DNA of 64,000 nucleotides from Hyphomicrobiales bacterium (GCA_900468285.1 UBTF01000001.1:434001-498000), one strand, 5' to 3'; positions 9,131-18,287 are shown, counted from the first letter of the stretch. Numbers and translations: made by a program. The notes: generated by a model not told the origin, from the sequence alone.

Positions 9131-9381
9131 CATAGCGTTCGTTTTTGATGTGAAACACAGCCGACACGAACAAATCGGACCTGTATCGTTCATTGTACCG
9201 CATGGCCCGCAAAACACGAATTGGTTTTCGGCAGGGGTCAAGTTTACCCAATCCCCCTAAGGAAGCGGGCAGCCGCGAACCAAAAGACTCGCGGCACCTT
9301 TCGGTGACAATGGTGTTGCATAACGCGACTTTTTTCAAAAATGCAAGGCGACCGGCAGCGTTTGCCGACGCCTTGGCTCAA

Positions 9382-10341
9382 TCAACCTCGCTCACCGCGT
9401 ACAATTGCGCTGTTGATGACTGAAAGCACACGTTCGGGCTGGATATCCGTGCACACCAGCTGGCTGGGATGACCATCCCACTTGCCGGGCGGAAATCCAA
9501 CGCCATCAGGCTTCTGGATGGTCTGCCCATCGGCAAGCCCTCCGCACACGACCCGTATTGCGCCACTGCGGGTTTCGAACAGTTCGGGATTGGTGAGGTA
9601 AACGCAGGCGCAGCTGTCATGGACCACCATGCCATCGCCCGTTCTTTGATTGTAGAACTCGATGTAGAACTGCGACAGATCGGACAGGAGTTGGACGTCG
9701 GGGCCCCCTTCCCGCGCCATATCCGCCATGAACTTGGATGTCATGACGGTGCGGGTCGTGACATCGAGACCGACCACGACCACCCGCCAGGGCGCGGTGA
9801 ACACGAGGTCTGCTGCTTCTGGATCGCCGTGAATGTTGGCCTCTGCCGCAGGGCTTACGTTGCCATTGATGTCAAACGCGCCGCCCATGACGATGACCTG
9901 CTTCACAAGGGCAGCAATATCGGGATCTTCCCTCAGGGCCAGCGCGAGGTTCGTCATGCGACCCACCGCGATCAGCGTCACCTCTCCGGGGTTCGCCTTG
10001 ACCGTATCGATGATGAAATGATGCGCGGGCCGCGTATCAAGCGGAAGCGGAATGACATCAGGAACACCAATATTGCCCAGACCGTCTTCACCGTGAATAA
10101 ACGTCGGCCAATGCCCTTCGGGACGAGACGGATCGAACGTCACGCCAGCGCCCTTGGCAACCGGTGACGACATGTTCCATTGCTGCTTGAGAAACAGCGC
10201 ATTGCGCGTAGTGATATCCAGCGGCGCATTGCCGAACACCGTCGTTACGCCCACAAGGTCGATATCGGGGTGGCGATGCAGGAAAAGCAGTGCCATGGCG
10301 TCATCGATGCCGGGATCCGTGTCAAAAATTACCTTGTGCAT
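9382..10341 (-). CDS. Inosine-uridine type nucleoside hydrolase
   Basis: Hydrolyses the N-glycosidic bond of ribonucleosides for salvage. The 319-residue protein starts with the calcium-binding signature VIFDTDPGIDDAMALLF of the IU-NH family, followed by GVTTVFGNAPLD, LIAVGRMTNLALALREDP, VIVMGGAFDINGNVSPAAEANIHGDPEAADLVF and VVVVGLDVTTRTVM; the catalytic region near the C-terminus has VHDSCACVYLTNP. ATG 10341 follows GAGGACAGTA; the frame is open for 40 more codons upstream, but those residues are not family-like. It is divergent from a TauE/SafE permease. The exact nucleoside preference is unknown. Confidence 0.92.
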   Translation of the reverse strand: MHKVIFDTDPGIDDAMALLFLHRHPDIDLVGVTTVFGNAPLDITTRNALFLKQQWNMSSPVAKGAGVTFDPSRPEGHWPTFIHGEDGLGNIGVPDVIPLPLDTRPAHHFIIDTVKANPGEVTLIAVGRMTNLALALREDPDIAALVKQVIVMGGAFDINGNVSPAAEANIHGDPEAADLVFTAPWRVVVVGLDVTTRTVMTSKFMADMAREGGPDVQLLSDLSQFYIEFYNQRTGDGMVVHDSCACVYLTNPELFETRSGAIRVVCGGLADGQTIQKPDGVGFPPGKWDGHPSQLVCTDIQPERVLSVINSAIVRGERG

Positions 10342-10504
10342 TACTGTCCTCAAAATCACATCGCGGCGGAATCGGCCTGTAAGACGCCGCACCTGCTCAG
10401 CATAAACGGACAGAGATTGTGCGCAATGCTTTAGAGCACGTCCTTTTGTGTCGGAAAGCATCAGGATAACCCGCCAGAAAAATCATTGCGCAGGCAGCGG
10501 ATCG

Positions 10505-11341
10505 GTGACAGAAGCGACCGTCTCTCTCCTTCCCGGAATTCCTGCCTTGCAAGACGTCGCGCTCAATCTGTTTTTCCTGCTGTTTCTTGTCGCCATATTC
10601 GCTGGTTTCGTCGATTCGATTGCAGGAGGCGGCGGTCTTATCGTGCTGCCAGCCATGCTGATCCTGGGCATCCCTCCGCTTGAAGCCCTGGGGACAAACA
10701 AATTGCAGGCACAGTTCGGTTCCGCGTCGGCCACCATTGCCTATGCCAGGCGCGGCCATGTTGACTTGAAGAAACAGTTTCCAATGGCGCTGATGGCCTT
10801 CCTGGGCGGCATTGTTGGCGCGATCATAGCGGCATTCGTGCCACCGGACATCTTGCGTATGATCATGCCGTTTCTTTTGATCGCCATTGCGATCTATTTC
10901 GCCTTCAAACCCAACCTCAGCGATCTCGACAGCCATCGCCGCATCACGCCGATTCTGTTCGGGCTGACCATCGTCCCACTTGTCGGTTTCTACGACGGTA
11001 TATTTGGGCCTGGCGCAGGCTCATTCTACATGCTGGCCTTCGTGGGTCTTGCCGGCTTTGGCATGTTAAAGGCCACAGCCCACACCAAGCTTCTGAACTT
11101 CGGCTCCAACTTTGGAAGTTTTCTTGTCTTTACAGTCAGCGGCGCCATCATGTGGAAGCTGGGCCTGATCATGGGTCTAGGCCAATTCGTGGGTGCTCAG
11201 ATCGGCTCTCGTCTCGCGATGAAGAACGGAGCAAAGATCATCCGTCCACTTCTGGTCATTTCCTGCATCGCCATGGCAACAAAGTTGCTGATCGATTCCG
11301 GCACCTTGGCTGAGGTCGCCCGGTACATCTTAGGCGGGTGA
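10505..11341 (+). CDS. TauE/SafE (TSUP) family membrane transporter
   Basis: A membrane protein of about 278 residues with roughly eight hydrophobic segments. Characteristic TSUP motifs are visible in both halves: FAGFVDSIAGGGGLIVLPAML with GTNKLQAQFGSASATIAYAR in the first, and GFYDGIFGPGAGSFYMLAFV with ATAHTKLLNFGSNFGS in the second. Members move sulfite, sulfonates or other organic anions; the substrate here cannot be told. The frame is open back to a GTG at 10448; the GTG at 10505 gives a more usual N-terminus, but neither has a strong ribosome binding site. Confidence 0.88.
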   Translation: MTEATVSLLPGIPALQDVALNLFFLLFLVAIFAGFVDSIAGGGGLIVLPAMLILGIPPLEALGTNKLQAQFGSASATIAYARRGHVDLKKQFPMALMAFLGGIVGAIIAAFVPPDILRMIMPFLLIAIAIYFAFKPNLSDLDSHRRITPILFGLTIVPLVGFYDGIFGPGAGSFYMLAFVGLAGFGMLKATAHTKLLNFGSNFGSFLVFTVSGAIMWKLGLIMGLGQFVGAQIGSRLAMKNGAKIIRPLLVISCIAMATKLLIDSGTLAEVARYILGG

Positions 11342-11343
11342 AC

Positions 11344-12057
11344 TTACCCGGTCAGGGCGGGCACCGCCGTTGGTTCCTGCAGGACAATTACGGCACCAAT
11401 GATCTCATTTTTGGTGCCGCGTAGCGGCGTCATACGGCAACGCGTGGTGAAAGTGCTGCAACCACGTCGCCCCTTGTGAATGTAATCCACAACATTGCCT
11501 TCAAAGCATCTGTTGAAGGCGGGACGCGCCATTTTCTCGAAACTCTCCTCCCCGATGAATTCGGCGACGTGGCATCCGATCATTGAGAGAGGCGACTTGC
11601 CGATAAACTGGGCGTTGGCCTGGTTCGCATACAAATACCGGTGGTCACGCGTGATGACACCGACTCGATCCGGCAAGCAGTCGAGAACAGCCTCATTGAA
11701 AAGAGGCTGCTCCACATTATCAAACGGGAGAGAGTTCTGAGGGCCGCCGACTGGCGGCTGTTGAAAACCATCTCTTCCGTTGCTGCTGTTGCGGAAGTAC
11801 CGATCGATCAACATGGACATGGCTGCGCTGCGGCGCACGACGGTGGACTTGTCATCCGCCTCATCTCGGATCAAGCCGTTGAGGAACTGCAACTGCATGT
11901 GAGCCTCCTCTCGCGTTTCTGCCCGGTAGGCCAGAATTTCCGCGATCATTGGCTCCAGTTCCTTGTCCAGCAGGCGAACAAGATCATCATATCCGCAAGC
12001 CACGGCCTGTCTCAATTGCGTGCATTTGAGCGAGAAAGCGTCGAACAGTCCTAGCAA
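11344..12057 (-). CDS. PAS-domain signalling protein, paralogue 1
   Basis: About 237 residues: an N-terminal helical region (LFDAFSLKCTQLRQAV...LLDKELEPMIAEI) followed by a PAS domain from about residue 120 (VLDCLPDRVGVITRDHRYLYANQANAQFIGKS, CHVAEFIGEESFEKMARPAFNRCFEG, IIGAVIVLQEP). There is no kinase, GGDEF or HTH output domain, so it probably works by protein-protein contact. I chose the TTG at 12057 because GGGAGG lies five bases before it; a GTG at 12120 is in frame but has no ribosome binding site. It is clearly homologous along its whole length to the gene at 12600-13289. Confidence 0.75.
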   Translation of the reverse strand: MLGLFDAFSLKCTQLRQAVACGYDDLVRLLDKELEPMIAEILAYRAETREEAHMQLQFLNGLIRDEADDKSTVVRRSAAMSMLIDRYFRNSSNGRDGFQQPPVGGPQNSLPFDNVEQPLFNEAVLDCLPDRVGVITRDHRYLYANQANAQFIGKSPLSMIGCHVAEFIGEESFEKMARPAFNRCFEGNVVDYIHKGRRGCSTFTTRCRMTPLRGTKNEIIGAVIVLQEPTAVPALTG

Positions 12058-12599
12058 TGGCACCTCCCTGTCACCACACACACGTTCTTCGTGCCCAAGA
12101 CGAATTCTTGTCTTCGACACGATCGCAAAATCCTATTTAATTTCGACTCACCAGAGGCTCAGTCATTCTTGCCTGCTGTTGGACCCGTCGAAATTCACCT
12201 TCCGCTATGGCGTGAGGTGCGACTTGGAGCAAAGCGCGTGCGCGGCATCGAGTACGCTGGAACGACATTCCTCGCGACTATGAACACGACGATTGGCTGG
12301 TCCGTCAATACACTAGTTTTCACCTATAGCGCGCAAAATATCGAATTAATATTTGTTATAACAAGTTTAAACGAAGCGCCGGGATTATTGTGTAACATTG
12401 TTACACATCCCGCCAAAACAATACTTAGATTGACCGCCAAATATACTGTTTTCTTGGTCTGAAGCGGCTAAAATTCGCCTATTTGCGACATGGCCACCGA
12501 CATACCTCTGCACGCACGGCCTCAAATTGACAATCGTAAATTTTCAAACGCACGCGTGCTGAACGTGCGCTGTCGTCAGAATGTCAAATGACATGGTGA
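12058..12599. other. Long AT-rich intergenic region between the two PAS genes
   Basis: About 540 bases without a convincing gene. The middle part is strikingly AT-rich compared with the flanks. It contains a perfect operator-like palindrome at 12389-12407. On the minus strand there is a possible promoter with TTGACG near 12302-12307 and TTCATA about 18 bases further on. A plus-strand frame at 12091-12462 has no recognisable domain and is partly antisense to the PAS gene; I do not call it. Confidence 0.5.
12389..12407. promoter_or_regulatory. Perfect palindrome TGTGTAAC-ATT-GTTACACA
   Basis: An 8+3+8 perfect inverted repeat in an AT-rich intergenic region. Its size and symmetry are those of a dimeric repressor operator (TetR-like half-sites TGTAAC/GTTACA). 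No T run follows, so it is not a terminator. The regulator is unknown. Confidence 0.5.
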
Positions 12600-13289
12600 T
12601 CAGGCCACGGCTCTATTGCGCCGGTCAGCCAGTTCCTTGACGATGATGATGGCACCGACAAGCTTGTAGGAGGGAGAATAGCAAGGAGACATCTCGTAGG
12701 AACGCACTACGGTGCGTCCATCGATATCTTCGGCATAGGTGTATTTCGCCGCTTCGCCTTTGAAGCACGCATCCAGCTTTTCGCGCAGGGCCTGCTGGAA
12801 ATGGTGGATGCCGATGAATTCGGCAATGTGACGACCGATAATGTCGTTGGTCTTGGCCTCGTAGCAAAGAGCATTCAAAGCGTTGGTGTAGTTGATGCGG
12901 TACCCTGGCGAAACGACGAAGACACGCTCGTCGAGGTCATCGAGCCTGTCTTCGTCAAGAATGACGTATGGGCTCCAGGATGCGGGTTCACCGTCTGGTG
13001 TTGCTCCATCGTAGGGAAGTCCGGCGCCGATGTAACGATCAACAAGCTTGCGCAGCAATTCCGAATTCCGCTGGACGCAGCCTGTGTCCTCCGCCTCTTC
13101 GTTCAGAAGATCGATTGCAAAGCGGAACTGCTCAAGCACCTCAGACGAGCTTTTGGTCTTAAAGCTTGTGATACTCTCCAGCAAAGGATCGAGCTCGCGA
13201 TCCAGTATAGTAATCTTCTGGGCGTCGTTGCGATCAACGGCTCCCTTCAGCTCCGAATATCTTTGCCAGAACAAGTCAATCAAAGCTTT
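12600..13289 (-). CDS. PAS-domain signalling protein, paralogue 2
   Basis: About 229 residues, with the same layout as its neighbour: N-terminal helices (LIDLFWQRYSELKGAVDR, ILDRELDPLLESI) and a C-terminal PAS domain (VFVVSPGYRINYTNALNALCYEA, RHIAEFIGIHHFQQALREKLDACFKG, LVGAIIIVKEL). The strongest similarity to paralogue 1 is around AEFIG and the last PAS strands. The TTG at 13289 follows GGGGGAG by seven bases; a start at 13337 is in frame but lacks such a site. No output domain is present. The region upstream to lpxXL (13290-13540) has a CGTTAC / GTAACG inverted pair 23 bases apart at 13367-13401. Confidence 0.75.
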   Translation of the reverse strand, partial: KALIDLFWQRYSELKGAVDRNDAQKITILDRELDPLLESITSFKTKSSSEVLEQFRFAIDLLNEEAEDTGCVQRNSELLRKLVDRYIGAGLPYDGATPDGEPASWSPYVILDEDRLDDLDERVFVVSPGYRINYTNALNALCYEAKTNDIIGRHIAEFIGIHHFQQALREKLDACFKGEAAKYTYAEDIDGRTVVRSYEMSPCYSPSYKLVGAIIIVKELADRRNRAVA

Positions 13290-13540
13290 CAACTCGATTC
13301 TCCCCCGGGGGTGATTGTGCGCCACTCGCACTTTCAAACTTACACCGGTTCAGCGGCCCCGAGACCCGTTACATACAATCACCATGAAGAATGGCGTAAC
13401 GAGAGACAGCACTGCCATCACAACATTGGACAAATTAACACACGCGGAACGTCTTTAACAAATCCCAGAAATTGTGAAGAAAAATATACATACACAATCC
13501 TGAGATGTTTCTGTGATTCCAAGACCAGACATTAAATCTT

Positions 13541-14470
13541 CTAGTCCTTTAATGCTGCCTTGATTTTCCAGCGATCATGATACCAAAGCCATTGCCCGGG
13601 ATATTCCCGGACCCAGCTTTCCACCTTATCGTTGAGCATTTGTGCGGTTTTCTGCACATCGACGTTTCCGAGTGCATCGCGAGGAATATCCACTTTCGGT
13701 TCAATTTCCAGCCGATAGCGGTTATCTGGCAGACGGATGCAGCGCGCAGGAAAAACATCGCACCCAAATTGCCTTACAAGCTTTGCCAGCAATGGATTGG
13801 TCAGGACGTCGTTATCGAAAAACTTGGTGGGCAGGCCTTTGCGGAATTTCTGGTCCACAAGCACGCCAACACCGCCACCTTTTTCCAATTGACGGGCAAG
13901 CGCAAAAGCAGAGCCAGCATGCGACGGTACGAGATTGCCCATCCGCTCCTTGCGAAAATTGAAGACCTTCTCCGCCACATAGGGATTGTTCGGCGGGCGG
14001 AACAGCACCGTCGTATCCAGGCCGAAAGCGGAGCCCGCGACGGGCAACAGCTCGAAGTTGCCGGTATGGGCGGTAAAAACGATGAATGGACGCGGATTGT
14101 CGCGCAACTCCAGAAAAGTATCGGTTCCAACAACCTCGATGCGTCCCGGCTCGGTCTTGGTCGGATCAAAATCGAAGAGGCGGTCCAGAAAAACATATTC
14201 CGCAGCAAGGCGCCCCATATTGCCCCAGCTGTCGAGCGCAATCTCCTCCTGCTCCTGCTCCGTCTTTTCCGGATAGGCGCGCTTGAGATTGTATAGCATC
14301 AGCTTGTGACGCGGCGTTCTGGGACCGATTTTCCGCGCGAGTTGGTCCGCAAAACGGATTGCAGGATCCGCAGGCGCAAGCTTCAGCAGATTAAGAACGC
14401 TGAAGGCGAGCGTCGCGTTAAACCACTGGCGGAAATTTTCGAGCGCCAGAACCACGCGCGTAATGAACAT
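13541..14470 (-). CDS. lpxXL: Lipid A VLCFA acyltransferase LpxXL
   Basis: Transfers the very long hydroxylated fatty acid (27-OH-C28 type in rhizobia) from AcpXL to lipid A at the inner membrane. The 309-residue protein is an HtrB/MsbB (LpxL-type) acyltransferase: hydrophobic N-terminus (LAFSVLNLLKLAP), the catalytic HX4E motif in HTGNFEL, GVLVDQKFRKG and PARCIRLPDNRYRLEIEP, ending with PGQWLWYHDRWK. The ATG at 14470 is preceded by TTGAGG, very close to the start; a TTG at 14476 is an alternative. It is the last gene of the acpXL cluster, 11 bases after adhXL. Confidence 0.93.
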   Translation of the reverse strand: MFITRVVLALENFRQWFNATLAFSVLNLLKLAPADPAIRFADQLARKIGPRTPRHKLMLYNLKRAYPEKTEQEQEEIALDSWGNMGRLAAEYVFLDRLFDFDPTKTEPGRIEVVGTDTFLELRDNPRPFIVFTAHTGNFELLPVAGSAFGLDTTVLFRPPNNPYVAEKVFNFRKERMGNLVPSHAGSAFALARQLEKGGGVGVLVDQKFRKGLPTKFFDNDVLTNPLLAKLVRQFGCDVFPARCIRLPDNRYRLEIEPKVDIPRDALGNVDVQKTAQMLNDKVESWVREYPGQWLWYHDRWKIKAALKD

Positions 14471-14481
14471 CCTCAATGGCG

Positions 14482-15510
14482 TCAGTCCATCCGAAGAACG
14501 ATTTTGCCGAAGACCTGACGGGTTTCCATCCGCTCCAGCGCCTTCTCGATCGTGTCGAATGTCACTTCCGTATCGATAACCGGGTGGACGAGGCCCCGTG
14601 CCATTTTCTGCATTGCATCGGCCATGTTTTCCATCCGGCATCCGAAGGATCCGAGCAGCTTGAGCTGTTGCTGGAAAAGCATCATCAGATTGATGTCCGT
14701 CGACACGCCTGAGGTGGAGCCGCAAGTCACCAGACGGCCGCCGCGCTTCAGCGAGAACATGGAGCCTGCCCAAGTGTCCTTGCCCACATGTTCGAAAACA
14801 ACGTCCACGCCCTTCTTCTTCGTCAGCTTGCGGACAACGCCCTCGAACCGGTCTGTGCGGTAATTGATGACATGGTCAGCACCCAGCGCCTTGGCGCGCT
14901 CGATCTTGTCATCAGAACCAACGGTGGTGATGACGGTGCAGCCCATTTTCTTGGCGAGCTGGATTGCCGCAGTGCCGATACCGGAACCGCCTGCGTGAAT
15001 AAGAATGGTCTCGCCTGGCTGCAGCTTGGCATTGTCGAACAACATGTGCTCGACGGTACCGAATGTTACCGGGGCAAGAGCCGCGCCAATTGCGTCAACG
15101 CCTGGCGGCGCCGGGACGAGCTGACGGGCTGGAATATTCATCTTTTCCTGAGCGAAGCCGTCCAAGTGGAATCCGTGAACACCGGCAACGTTTTCGCAGA
15201 GGTTGTCGCGACCCTCGACGCAGTGGCGGCAGAGCCCACAGGTGCGTGCGCCGTAGATGGAAACAAGCTGACCCGGCAGAACGTTGGAAACACCCGGACC
15301 GATTGCCTCAACAACGCCGGAGGCCTCGGCGCCGATTGTCAGCGGCATCTTGCGCTTGGCAAAGGCCATGCCACGCCAACCCCAGACATCGATATGGTTC
15401 AAAGCCACCGCCTTGACGCGGAGCGTCACCTCACCGGGCGCTGGCGCCTCGGGTTCGGGCAGTTCGACTTTTTCAAGCTTACGATCATCTACGAGTTGCA
15501 AGGCGCGCAT
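14482..15510 (-). CDS. adh2XL: Zinc-type alcohol dehydrogenase of the VLCFA cluster (AdhXL)
   Basis: A 342-residue MDR-family dehydrogenase: ALNHIDVWGWRGM, GAEASGVVEAIG, a structural zinc cluster CGLCRHCVEGRDNLC, the NAD(P) site HAGGSGIGTAAIQLAKKMG and GADHVINYRTD, and C-terminal DTIEKALERMETRQVFGKIVL. In rhizobia this gene sits in the acpXL-lpxXL cluster and is thought to take part in VLCFA oxidation or reduction, but its exact step is not settled. It is flanked by fabF1XL (53 bases upstream) and lpxXL, all on the minus strand. Confidence 0.9.
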   Translation of the reverse strand: MRALQLVDDRKLEKVELPEPEAPAPGEVTLRVKAVALNHIDVWGWRGMAFAKRKMPLTIGAEASGVVEAIGPGVSNVLPGQLVSIYGARTCGLCRHCVEGRDNLCENVAGVHGFHLDGFAQEKMNIPARQLVPAPPGVDAIGAALAPVTFGTVEHMLFDNAKLQPGETILIHAGGSGIGTAAIQLAKKMGCTVITTVGSDDKIERAKALGADHVINYRTDRFEGVVRKLTKKKGVDVVFEHVGKDTWAGSMFSLKRGGRLVTCGSTSGVSTDINLMMLFQQQLKLLGSFGCRMENMADAMQKMARGLVHPVIDTEVTFDTIEKALERMETRQVFGKIVLRMD

Positions 15511-15563
15511 AATGAAGTCCTTCGCCCGAAGGCGTTGTTTTTGTTTTTAAACTGGAACACCGA

Positions 15564-16850
15564 TTAAGCGGGTTCCCGCGTCATGACAAGGCTTGCGTTC
15601 TGTCCACCGAAACCGAAGGAATTCGAAAGGACAGCGCTGACCTGCGCATCCCGCTTCACGTTCGGCACAACATCCAGCGCAATTGTCGGATCCGGATTGT
15701 TGTAATTGATGGTTGGCGGCAATGTCCCCGTCAACATGGTTTGCAGCGAGAATACGGCTTCAACCGCACCCGCCGCAGTCAATGTGTGGCCGATCATCGA
15801 TTTGTTGGACGATACGGGAATGGATTTCAGCCCTTCGCCGAAGACGGCGAGCATCGAGCTGTACTCCATCTTGTCATTTTCCGGAGTCGAGGTGCCATGC
15901 GCATTGATGTAGCCGATATCTGCTGCAGCAACACCCGCATCGGCGAGAGCCGCATGGATCGTAGCAATCGCAGGGCCGCCGTCCGGTGATGAGCGCGTGC
16001 GATGGAAGCTGTCGGCCTTTTCACCGGCTCCCTTGATGACGCCGAGGATTTTCGCACCGCGAGCCACGGCAGCTTCAAGCGATTCCAGAACAAGCGTGGC
16101 TGCGCCCTCTGCAATCACAAATCCATCACGATCCTTGCTGAATGGCTTGGAAGCCTTTTCTGGCGGATCGTTCTGGGTCGACAACGCCGACAGTAGCGAG
16201 AACCTGATCAATGCTTCCGCACTGACTGAACCGTCGGTAGCAACCGTTAGCGCCCGGTCTGTGCGACCCTGCCGAATGGCCTCCACACCAAGCTGAATGG
16301 CCGTTGCGCCGGAAGCGCAGGCGGTGGACAGCGTAACGGGCAGACCACGCGTGCCGAAACGATCGGCCAGACGCTCGGAAATAGCGCCAAATAGCGCAGC
16401 TTCCTGGAATTGCGGGTCTGGACGTTCGCGAAGAGCGGCCATGAAGCGATCATAGGCGTCGCCTGGCTTTGCAGCCGGTGGCGAACGGTCAGCCAACTCG
16501 AAGCGCGCGCTCCATTCGGGCTCGATGGGAGGAGCTGCCAGAAAGAGTGGTCCGTTGAAGTCACCTGAAAGGCCGGCCTGCGCCAGGGCTTCAATCGTTG
16601 TTTCCCGCGCGAAGGCGAAGGAACGCTCGACCGAGTTCGGCTTGGGAATGTCGATGAAATCGACCGTGCCGCAGATTTTCGTCGAAAGGTTTTCCGTCGG
16701 GAAACGGGTGATCTTGTGAATGCCGGATTTGCCCGAGGTCAAGGCTGCCCAGTTGTCCTGAAGCCCTTGGCCAAGCGATGTGATGATGCCCATGCCGGTA
16801 ACGGCAACGATGGGGCGACCGAGGTGGTCCTTGAAATTGCTGGACGCCAT
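15564..16850 (-). CDS. fabF1XL: Beta-ketoacyl-ACP synthase FabF1XL (catalytically complete)
   Basis: A 428-residue ketosynthase that should elongate the AcpXL-bound chain. The full catalytic set is present: Cys178 in STACASGATA, His318 in NAHGTSTP, Lys350 and His355 in SNKSMIGHTLTAAG, plus the C-terminal NSFGFGGQNASLV. The N-terminus VAVTGMGIITSLGQG is typical. It lies 12 bases downstream of fabF2XL, which has lost these residues, so the two may work as one heterodimer. Confidence 0.94.
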   Translation of the reverse strand: MASSNFKDHLGRPIVAVTGMGIITSLGQGLQDNWAALTSGKSGIHKITRFPTENLSTKICGTVDFIDIPKPNSVERSFAFARETTIEALAQAGLSGDFNGPLFLAAPPIEPEWSARFELADRSPPAAKPGDAYDRFMAALRERPDPQFQEAALFGAISERLADRFGTRGLPVTLSTACASGATAIQLGVEAIRQGRTDRALTVATDGSVSAEALIRFSLLSALSTQNDPPEKASKPFSKDRDGFVIAEGAATLVLESLEAAVARGAKILGVIKGAGEKADSFHRTRSSPDGGPAIATIHAALADAGVAAADIGYINAHGTSTPENDKMEYSSMLAVFGEGLKSIPVSSNKSMIGHTLTAAGAVEAVFSLQTMLTGTLPPTINYNNPDPTIALDVVPNVKRDAQVSAVLSNSFGFGGQNASLVMTREPA

Positions 16851-16862
16851 GGTGTCTACTCC

Positions 16863-18059
16863 TCACACATCTCTGGAAAGAACGGCAACGCCTTCGCCGC
16901 GAACATGGCCGACTGCCGTCACCACGGCCTGTGCCGGTGCGGATGTTGCAGCCTTTTCAAATGCCGGGTCAAAGGCTGGAACCGCAGCGCCGCTTTCCAG
17001 CGCAAGTGCCGCCAAGGCGAGCCCCAGCGGAAATTGCGCCTCAAGTCCATGCCCGGTGACACCACCGAAGCCCCGGATGGCCGATGCAGGCAAAGCCTTC
17101 GAGAGAACGTCACGCTCCCGCGTGGTTACCGCGTCATAGCCGCTTGCCCCGGAGAAAATCACCGTTTCAGCGCCATCCTTTGCAGGGGCCAGCAAACGCT
17201 CGAGCCGGGTCTCGAACTTTCCGTCTTCACGGCTGCCACGATCGCCTTCGATGGCGTCGATGCGCGCATAGACCTTGGCACCGCGCGCGCTGGCACGCTT
17301 GCGGGATTCCAGCACCAGGAAAGCGCCAACGGAGCCGGTTATCATGCCGCCGCCCTCGCCTTCGGAGCGAGACCATAAAGGCTGCCATTGGCCTTGTGCA
17401 TGTGCACCGATTGCCTCGAACAGCAACGTCATGTCAGGGCGTTCTGCGGCGAAAGCGCCGCCAACCAGCGCATGGCTGGATTCGCCCGAGCGAATGCGAT
17501 GAAACGCCGTTTCTACTGCCGAAATGCCCGCAGCCTCTTCGCCCATGAAAGTGCGCGATGATCCGGTGACCTTGTGAACGATGGAGATATTCCCGGCCAT
17601 GAGATTGGACAGCTGGGCAAGAAACAGCGTCGGGCGCAGTTCGGTGGTCAGCTTCTCATTCAACATGACCTCACGGTCGTTGCGTTTAAGGCCCTCATCC
17701 ACAATCAACGTATCGACATTGATATCGCGCTCGCCACCGCCGGCAGCCACGATCATGTCCATCGTGCCGCAGGCTTCGGAATCTTCCTTCAATCCGGCAT
17801 CATCGAGTGCGAGACCGGCTGCAAAAACACCGAGCCGCTGCCAGTTTTCCATCTGCCGCTGATCCTTGCGGCCAATCTGGCTCGACCAGTCAATCTCTGG
17901 CAATGGGTGAATGGGATAGGGCGCGAATTTCTCAGTCTCGACGATTGGATCAGGGGCTGCCTGTGCAGAAAGAAGCGCAACATGGGCATCCACACCGACG
18001 CCATGGCACGTCACGATACCGACCCCGGTGATCACCACATCATTGTCAGATTTCATCAT
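16863..18059 (-). CDS. fabF2XL: Ketosynthase-like protein FabF2XL lacking the catalytic residues
   Basis: A 398-residue protein with a ketosynthase fold (VVITGVGIVTCHGVG, HALVGGAFAAERPDM, GFGGVTGHGLEAQFPLGLALAALAL). Aligned with FabF1XL next door, the nucleophilic Cys is replaced by Glu175 (FMGEEAAGISA), the first catalytic His by Ser306 (SGASGYDA) and the Lys by Gly; only the last His (His337) remains. This resembles the KS-beta or chain-length-factor subunits of type II polyketide synthases, where Gln takes the Cys place. It probably pairs with FabF1XL. ATG 18056 is an equally possible start. A 228-base gap separates it from fabZXL. Confidence 0.9.
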   Translation of the reverse strand: MMKSDNDVVITGVGIVTCHGVGVDAHVALLSAQAAPDPIVETEKFAPYPIHPLPEIDWSSQIGRKDQRQMENWQRLGVFAAGLALDDAGLKEDSEACGTMDMIVAAGGGERDINVDTLIVDEGLKRNDREVMLNEKLTTELRPTLFLAQLSNLMAGNISIVHKVTGSSRTFMGEEAAGISAVETAFHRIRSGESSHALVGGAFAAERPDMTLLFEAIGAHAQGQWQPLWSRSEGEGGGMITGSVGAFLVLESRKRASARGAKVYARIDAIEGDRGSREDGKFETRLERLLAPAKDGAETVIFSGASGYDAVTTRERDVLSKALPASAIRGFGGVTGHGLEAQFPLGLALAALALESGAAVPAFDPAFEKAATSAPAQAVVTAVGHVRGEGVAVLSRDV

Positions 18060-18287
18060 CTGTCATCCTTCGTCGCCTGCCGATCAGATTTGGTCCGGCG
18101 AGCTTTCCAAAACGGTATGTTACCGCGTGTGCCATGCGGAATAATGCCCACGATGCGGCTTTGCAATGGCGAAGGCCCAAAGACCGCGCCCAACGCATGA
18201 GTTTTCGTCAATTATAAGCAGTTGGGACGCAGGAGAGCGAGATTGGTCAGGAGCAGTACCACCCTGCCCGCGTCACATAAAACCGGG

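Noticed and set aside
9106-9381. Riboswitch before the aminotransferase gene
   Set aside because: The two short inverted repeats do not fit SAM-II, SAH or other classes I can recall; left as simple hairpins.
12091-12462. 123-codon plus-strand frame in the PAS intergenic region
   Set aside because: No ribosome site or domain, changes composition from GC-rich to AT-rich along its length, and its first part is antisense to the upstream end of the PAS gene.
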